A stretch of 10,900 bases of DNA. It comes from an uncultured Gammaproteobacteria bacterium (GTDB taxonomy: Bacteria > Pseudomonadota > Gammaproteobacteria > Arenicellales > UBA868). Where the stretch lies: NCBI GenBank assembly GCA_913051905.1, contig CAJXBY010000080.1, forward strand, positions 1 to 10,900. Reading direction: 5' to 3'. Below are positions 7,959-10,900 of the stretch, piece by piece (within the stretch, counting starts at the first letter, position 1; each line of letters opens with the position of its first letter). Position numbers and translations under genes: made by a program. Below the pieces are notes generated by a model. The model saw only the letters and a program-made list of their open reading frames with translations, was not told the origin of the DNA and ran no database searches.

Positions 7959-8750
7959 TCAGGAGATCAGCCGGGCGACGAGACCCACGCCCATAACAGT
8001 CAGCAGAATCAGTACAGACCGTCGAAACCACTCCGTCGGCAGCCACTGCCGGACCCGGCTGCCGAACTTGATTCCAGTCATAACAGCCAGCAGGCCGATC
8101 GCGGCGCCCTGAATCGAGGCTAGGGTGAACAGCTCCAGATGGAACAGCCCCAGTGCCATGACGACACTGGAGAGGGTGAACGAGATGTTGATGGCCTGGA
8201 TGAACTGGTCGCGTGACAGCGGTATGGACAGCAAAAAGGGCAGTACCGGCAGGACCTGGGAGCCGGTGAAGCCATTGATCACTCCGGTAGTGAAGCCAAC
8301 GGGGGTCTCGAGGTATTTCGCAAACGGCGCCGGCAGTTGCAGGCCGGGTTGCACGAGCGAGACCGCACAATAAAGGATCAGCACCAGGCCGAGCACCGCC
8401 GATGACACCCGCGGGTCGAGCCAGTTGAGCAGGGTCAGTCCCAGGACAATCCCGGGGAGCGCCGAAACGTACAGCCAGCGGAACCGGTGCAAAGTCGGGC
8501 GGAAGTGTCCCGCATCGCGCATTACGATCAGGTTGCTGGCAACCGAGGGGATGATCAGCATGGGCAGCGTCGCTTTGATACCCAGGGCATAGACCAGAAA
8601 CGGCATTGCCGTGGTCGAGAAACCAAGACCGGTAACACCTTTGACGAACGCCGCAAAGAAAAATGCGCCGGTCACAATGAAAACATCTGCGGTTTCCAGG
8701 AGTCGGTGCCTTTCGGGGTGGGTGATAACGGGGTACGATCCGGTTCCCAC
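7959..8750 (-). CDS. TauE/SafE (TSUP) family membrane permease
   Basis: A 263-residue membrane protein of the sulfite exporter TauE/SafE family (formerly DUF81), with roughly eight hydrophobic segments. The two internal repeats each carry the characteristic glycine motif: VKGVTGLGFS (36-45) in the first helix and TGVINGFTGSQ (155-165) midway. Members move sulfite, sulfoacetate or other small organic anions; the substrate here is unknown. The GTG at 8750 gives an unusually long polar N-terminus (about 20 residues) before the first helix, so the true start may be nearer residue 18, where only weak codons such as CTG occur. It is transcribed toward the aminotransferase and away from the DUF885 gene, whose start lies 29 bases away. 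Confidence 0.85.
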   Translation of the reverse strand: MGTGSYPVITHPERHRLLETADVFIVTGAFFFAAFVKGVTGLGFSTTAMPFLVYALGIKATLPMLIIPSVASNLIVMRDAGHFRPTLHRFRWLYVSALPGIVLGLTLLNWLDPRVSSAVLGLVLILYCAVSLVQPGLQLPAPFAKYLETPVGFTTGVINGFTGSQVLPVLPFLLSIPLSRDQFIQAINISFTLSSVVMALGLFHLELFTLASIQGAAIGLLAVMTGIKFGSRVRQWLPTEWFRRSVLILLTVMGVGLVARLIS

Positions 8751-8779
8751 CTGAACACCAGGAACGGATCTGGACTGTC

Positions 8780-10900
8780 ATGAGTGTACGCGAAAGTTCA
8801 ACGGATGATCAGACGGTCTTTGCTTTGTCGGACCGGTTCGTGGAGCAGCTCGCAGCGCATCAGCCCATGTTGGCGACCCAGATGGGTGTTGCCGGTCATG
8901 ATGCCGAGTGGGGGAAGCACGATCCAGAGAGCTGGCAGGACCTCGGGGTGCTGATTCGCAGTACGCGCAGCGCCCTTAGCCAGCTACCACCTACCGACCG
9001 GTACTGGGAACGGCTCGGCCGGCGTGTCCTGGACGAGTACCTTGGGCTGGGGCTGGAACGCATCGAGAGAGAGGAGCATCTCCGCGACCTGAACAATATC
9101 GCCTCACCACCGCAGGCTTTACGCGGGACCTTCGACCTGATGCCACACGCCAGCGAGGCAGACTGGTCGGCTATTGCGGATCGTCTTCAGAGTATTGGGG
9201 AAGCCATTGAAGGGTATATCGATTGCCTAGCCCAAGGACAGCAGCGTGGTTTGCTGGCGGCCAGGCGCCAGGTGCTAGCCTGCCTCGAACAATGTTGTGT
9301 TCACGCATCCGATGGGACGTTTTTTGACACCCTTGACCATCTGGCGCGTGATTCCGGAATCACTCCATCGCTTCAGCATCTCGTGAGCTCCGGTGTGCAG
9401 GCAGCCAGAGCCGCCTATGCTCGCTTAGGGGGTTATCTGGAGAGGGATTATCTTCCCGTATGCCCGGCCAGGGACGCTGTGGGTCTCGAACGCTACCGGT
9501 TTGCGACCCACAGTTTTCTTCTGACCGAGATCGACCATGAGGCGGTCTATCACTGGGGCTGGCAGGAGATTGGCAAGCTCAAACAGCAGATGGAAACTGT
9601 GAGCAACAGGATTTGGCCGGGTCGATGTTTCAAAGAGGTTGTTCAGCTGCTCAAGACCGATTCCCGCTACAGCGTGGATTCTCCAGAGTCCTTTCTGGAA
9701 CGGATGAGTGAGATTCAACAGGAGGCCTTGCAGCGATTGGACAACCAGGTGTTCGACGTGCCGGAACAGGTACGAACCGTCGAAGTGCGTTTTGCTCCGA
9801 AGGGGAGCACGCTGGGCGCTTACTATATTCAGCCATCGGAGGATTTTTCCCGACCCGGGTGCGTCTGGTACGCAAAGCCTGACGGGATCACCTGTTTCCC
9901 TCTTTACGACGAGGTGACGACGGCCTACCACGAGGGGGTCGCATCACTGGTTTCAGTGCTCCCCGATCGAGCCGGACGGGATTTCCGATGGGCCGCATGG
10001 CGACGGGGATATGGACTCCAGGACACCTTCCAGGTCCGTCGGATGGTGACGAGGTGGATCGAGCGGGTGGAGAAGAACGATGAGAATCCGGCACCCTTCG
10101 AGGAACTCCTCTCCAGCCACGACTCGAGAATCACGCCCCATGCAAGGGAACTGATGGAATTCGCTGACGCCGATGCGGAGCACCGCGGCGGTTCCTTCTT
10201 CTACTTCAAGGAGGAGACCAAGGACAGCCCCATGGCCCAGGCCCGATCGAAACTGCAGGAGGAGCAGGTCCGAACCGCCAGGGAGTTTCATGCGCTGCTT
10301 GGAGACGACGCTCCGGAGGACCTGCGCAAAGTCATCGCCCACTATGACGGGGAGGATCTCGATGGGAATGAGCCCGGGGATCGATTCGGTCAAACCGGCA
10401 AGCAGACCAGCGTCAGCATCGTCGTCACGGGAGACGCATCCGATCTCGAGGACCTCGATGTGGATGGAGATGATGCATCCTTCATGTTCTTCGGTTCGAC
10501 CGAAGCGGGCGGGCCCGGAAGCGGACTCGACTTCCTCGCATCGGCACCGGCGGCCATGACCAGCGAGGACATCGAGCTGCTCACGGAAGATCTCCGGATG
10601 CGAGAGGAGAGCCTCGAGATCGTCGACGTGCTCTTCGAGACCTACCAGAAGGAAGGCGCCGAGATACTCCGGGACTTCCAGCAGAAACGGAAGAATCACG
10701 CCATGAAGATGGCGCCCAGCAAGGGTGACGACCCTGCCAAGGACATGAGCAAATTCATATCCATGAACAGGGACATGCAGGCTCTGCAGCAGGAGGTCGT
10801 CGAGAACATGAGTTCCCTCGATGCGCGCCTCGATACGTCCCCGCGTTCCTCGATGCGTCCCTCGATGCGTACCAGTGCCTGCGTTCCTCGATGCGTCCCT
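8780..10900 (+). CDS. DUF885 family protein, N-terminal two-thirds, running into unrelated sequence
   Basis: The frame from ATG 8780 stays open to the window end (707 codons). Residues 1 to about 387 match the DUF885 family (often about 550-600 residues): an early SDRFVEQLAAHQP helix, the ALRGTFDLMP segment, GGYLERDYLP, and RYRFATHSFLLTEID with HWGWQEI. YYIQP and DEVTTAYHEG at 384-386 lead into the putative zinc motif, which in relatives continues as HEGxPGHH. Here it breaks off: after HEGV the protein reads ASLVSVLPD and never regains family sequence. The second histidine pair and the C-terminal third are missing, so the product would be inactive as a hydrolase. DUF885 proteins are predicted metallopeptidase-like, but function is not established. 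There is no strong Shine-Dalgarno; AGGAA at 8760-8764 is far from the start. A chimeric assembly is the likeliest reason for the broken end. Confidence 0.7.
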   Translation, partial: MSVRESSTDDQTVFALSDRFVEQLAAHQPMLATQMGVAGHDAEWGKHDPESWQDLGVLIRSTRSALSQLPPTDRYWERLGRRVLDEYLGLGLERIEREEHLRDLNNIASPPQALRGTFDLMPHASEADWSAIADRLQSIGEAIEGYIDCLAQGQQRGLLAARRQVLACLEQCCVHASDGTFFDTLDHLARDSGITPSLQHLVSSGVQAARAAYARLGGYLERDYLPVCPARDAVGLERYRFATHSFLLTEIDHEAVYHWGWQEIGKLKQQMETVSNRIWPGRCFKEVVQLLKTDSRYSVDSPESFLERMSEIQQEALQRLDNQVFDVPEQVRTVEVRFAPKGSTLGAYYIQPSEDFSRPGCVWYAKPDGITCFPLYDEVTTAYHEGVASLVSVLPDRAGRDFRWAAWRRGYGLQDTFQVRRMVTRWIERVEKNDENPAPFEELLSSHDSRITPHARELMEFADADAEHRGGSFFYFKEETKDSPMAQARSKLQEEQVRTAREFHALLGDDAPEDLRKVIAHYDGEDLDGNEPGDRFGQTGKQTSVSIVVTGDASDLEDLDVDGDDASFMFFGSTEAGGPGSGLDFLASAPAAMTSEDIELLTEDLRMREESLEIVDVLFETYQKEGAEILRDFQQKRKNHAMKMAPSKGDDPAKDMSKFISMNRDMQALQQEVVENMSSLDARLDTSPRSSMRPSMRTSACVPRCVP
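9941..10900 (+). other. Acidic coding-like segment of unrecognised origin, fused in frame to DUF885
   Basis: About 320 codons with no stop. I do not recognise a family. The sequence is rich in Glu and Asp, with a basic/aromatic patch near its beginning (FRWAAWRRGYG), acidic clusters near 10330-10380 and 10442-10480, and a helical, Met/Gln-rich end (FQQKRKNHAMKM and SMNRDMQALQQEVVEN). Glycine is encoded by GGA in about 8 of 20 cases here against about 2 of 26 in the preceding DUF885 part, by hand count, so codon use changes at the junction. The plus frame reads as a natural soluble protein better than the long overlapping minus frame. It could be the 5'-truncated remainder of an unrelated gene joined by misassembly. 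After about 10838 the repeats make the frame unreliable. Confidence 0.5.
10843..10900. repeat. 38-base tandem duplication at the right edge, within a CTCGATGCG-rich tract
   Basis: The 20 bases at 10843-10862 recur exactly at 10881-10900, giving a period of 38. The nonamer CTCGATRCG occurs five times: at 10817, 10829, 10849, 10861 and 10887. Thirty-eight is not a multiple of three, so the duplication shifts any reading frame across it. The window ends exactly at the end of the repeated 20-mer, so the second unit is cut off. Confidence 0.85.

Noticed and set aside
7900..8781. Second minus-strand frame of 293 codons over the TauE-like gene
   Set aside because: It is an Arg/Cys/Pro-rich shadow of the TSUP coding frame with no membrane helices or recognisable motif.
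10442..10480. Asp-rich stretch as an EF-hand or dockerin-like calcium loop
   Set aside because: The DxDxDG spacing is present, but the hydrophobic residue at loop position 8 and the acidic residue at position 12 are missing.
9953..10699. Long minus-strand open frame (248 codons) opposite the acidic segment
   Set aside because: Its translation is low-complexity Leu/Gly/Ser/Pro-rich and mirrors the plus-strand acidic codons; the plus frame reads more like a natural protein.
10811..10900. Right-edge repeats as a CRISPR array
   Set aside because: The 9-base core recurs at irregular 12-26-base spacing with related sequence between copies; there are no unique spacers of uniform length.

Overview
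The window looks like a GC-rich pseudomonadotal (proteobacterial) accessory region, probably from an environmental or metagenomic contig. I infer this from the protein families, the GC/GTG-rich codon use and the tight gene packing; no marker gene fixes the taxon.

Layout. Bases 1-4477 hold four same-strand genes that overlap one another: the 3' end of a PuuE/allantoinase-type polysaccharide deacetylase, an MmgE/PrpD-family protein, a PaaK-like adenylate-forming ligase and an amidase-signature hydrolase. The ATGA, GTGA and 11-base overlaps point to one translationally coupled transcript. After a 140-base gap come a gentisate-dioxygenase-like bicupin (4618-5520), an MFS transporter 12 bases later (5533-6759) and a HisC-like class I/II aminotransferase (6804-7916). 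A TauE/SafE-type permease (7959-8750, minus strand) converges on the aminotransferase. It diverges from a DUF885-family gene that starts at 8780.

Function. A C-N hydrolase, a PrpD-fold enzyme, an acyl-adenylating enzyme, an amidase, a ring-cleavage-type cupin and a transporter together suggest uptake and catabolism of a small nitrogen-containing organic acid, possibly aromatic or a cyclic amide. The substrate cannot be read from the sequence.

Right end. The DUF885 protein matches its family up to its HEG motif (residues 384-386, about base 9937). The reading frame then runs on without a stop into an acidic sequence of another kind with a visible shift in glycine codon use. The last 58 bases carry a 38-base tandem duplication whose period is not a multiple of three. 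The simplest reading is a chimeric or rearranged contig end, so 9941-10900 should be treated with caution. I see no tRNA, rRNA, CRISPR array, insertion sequence or convincing new defence or mobile system.
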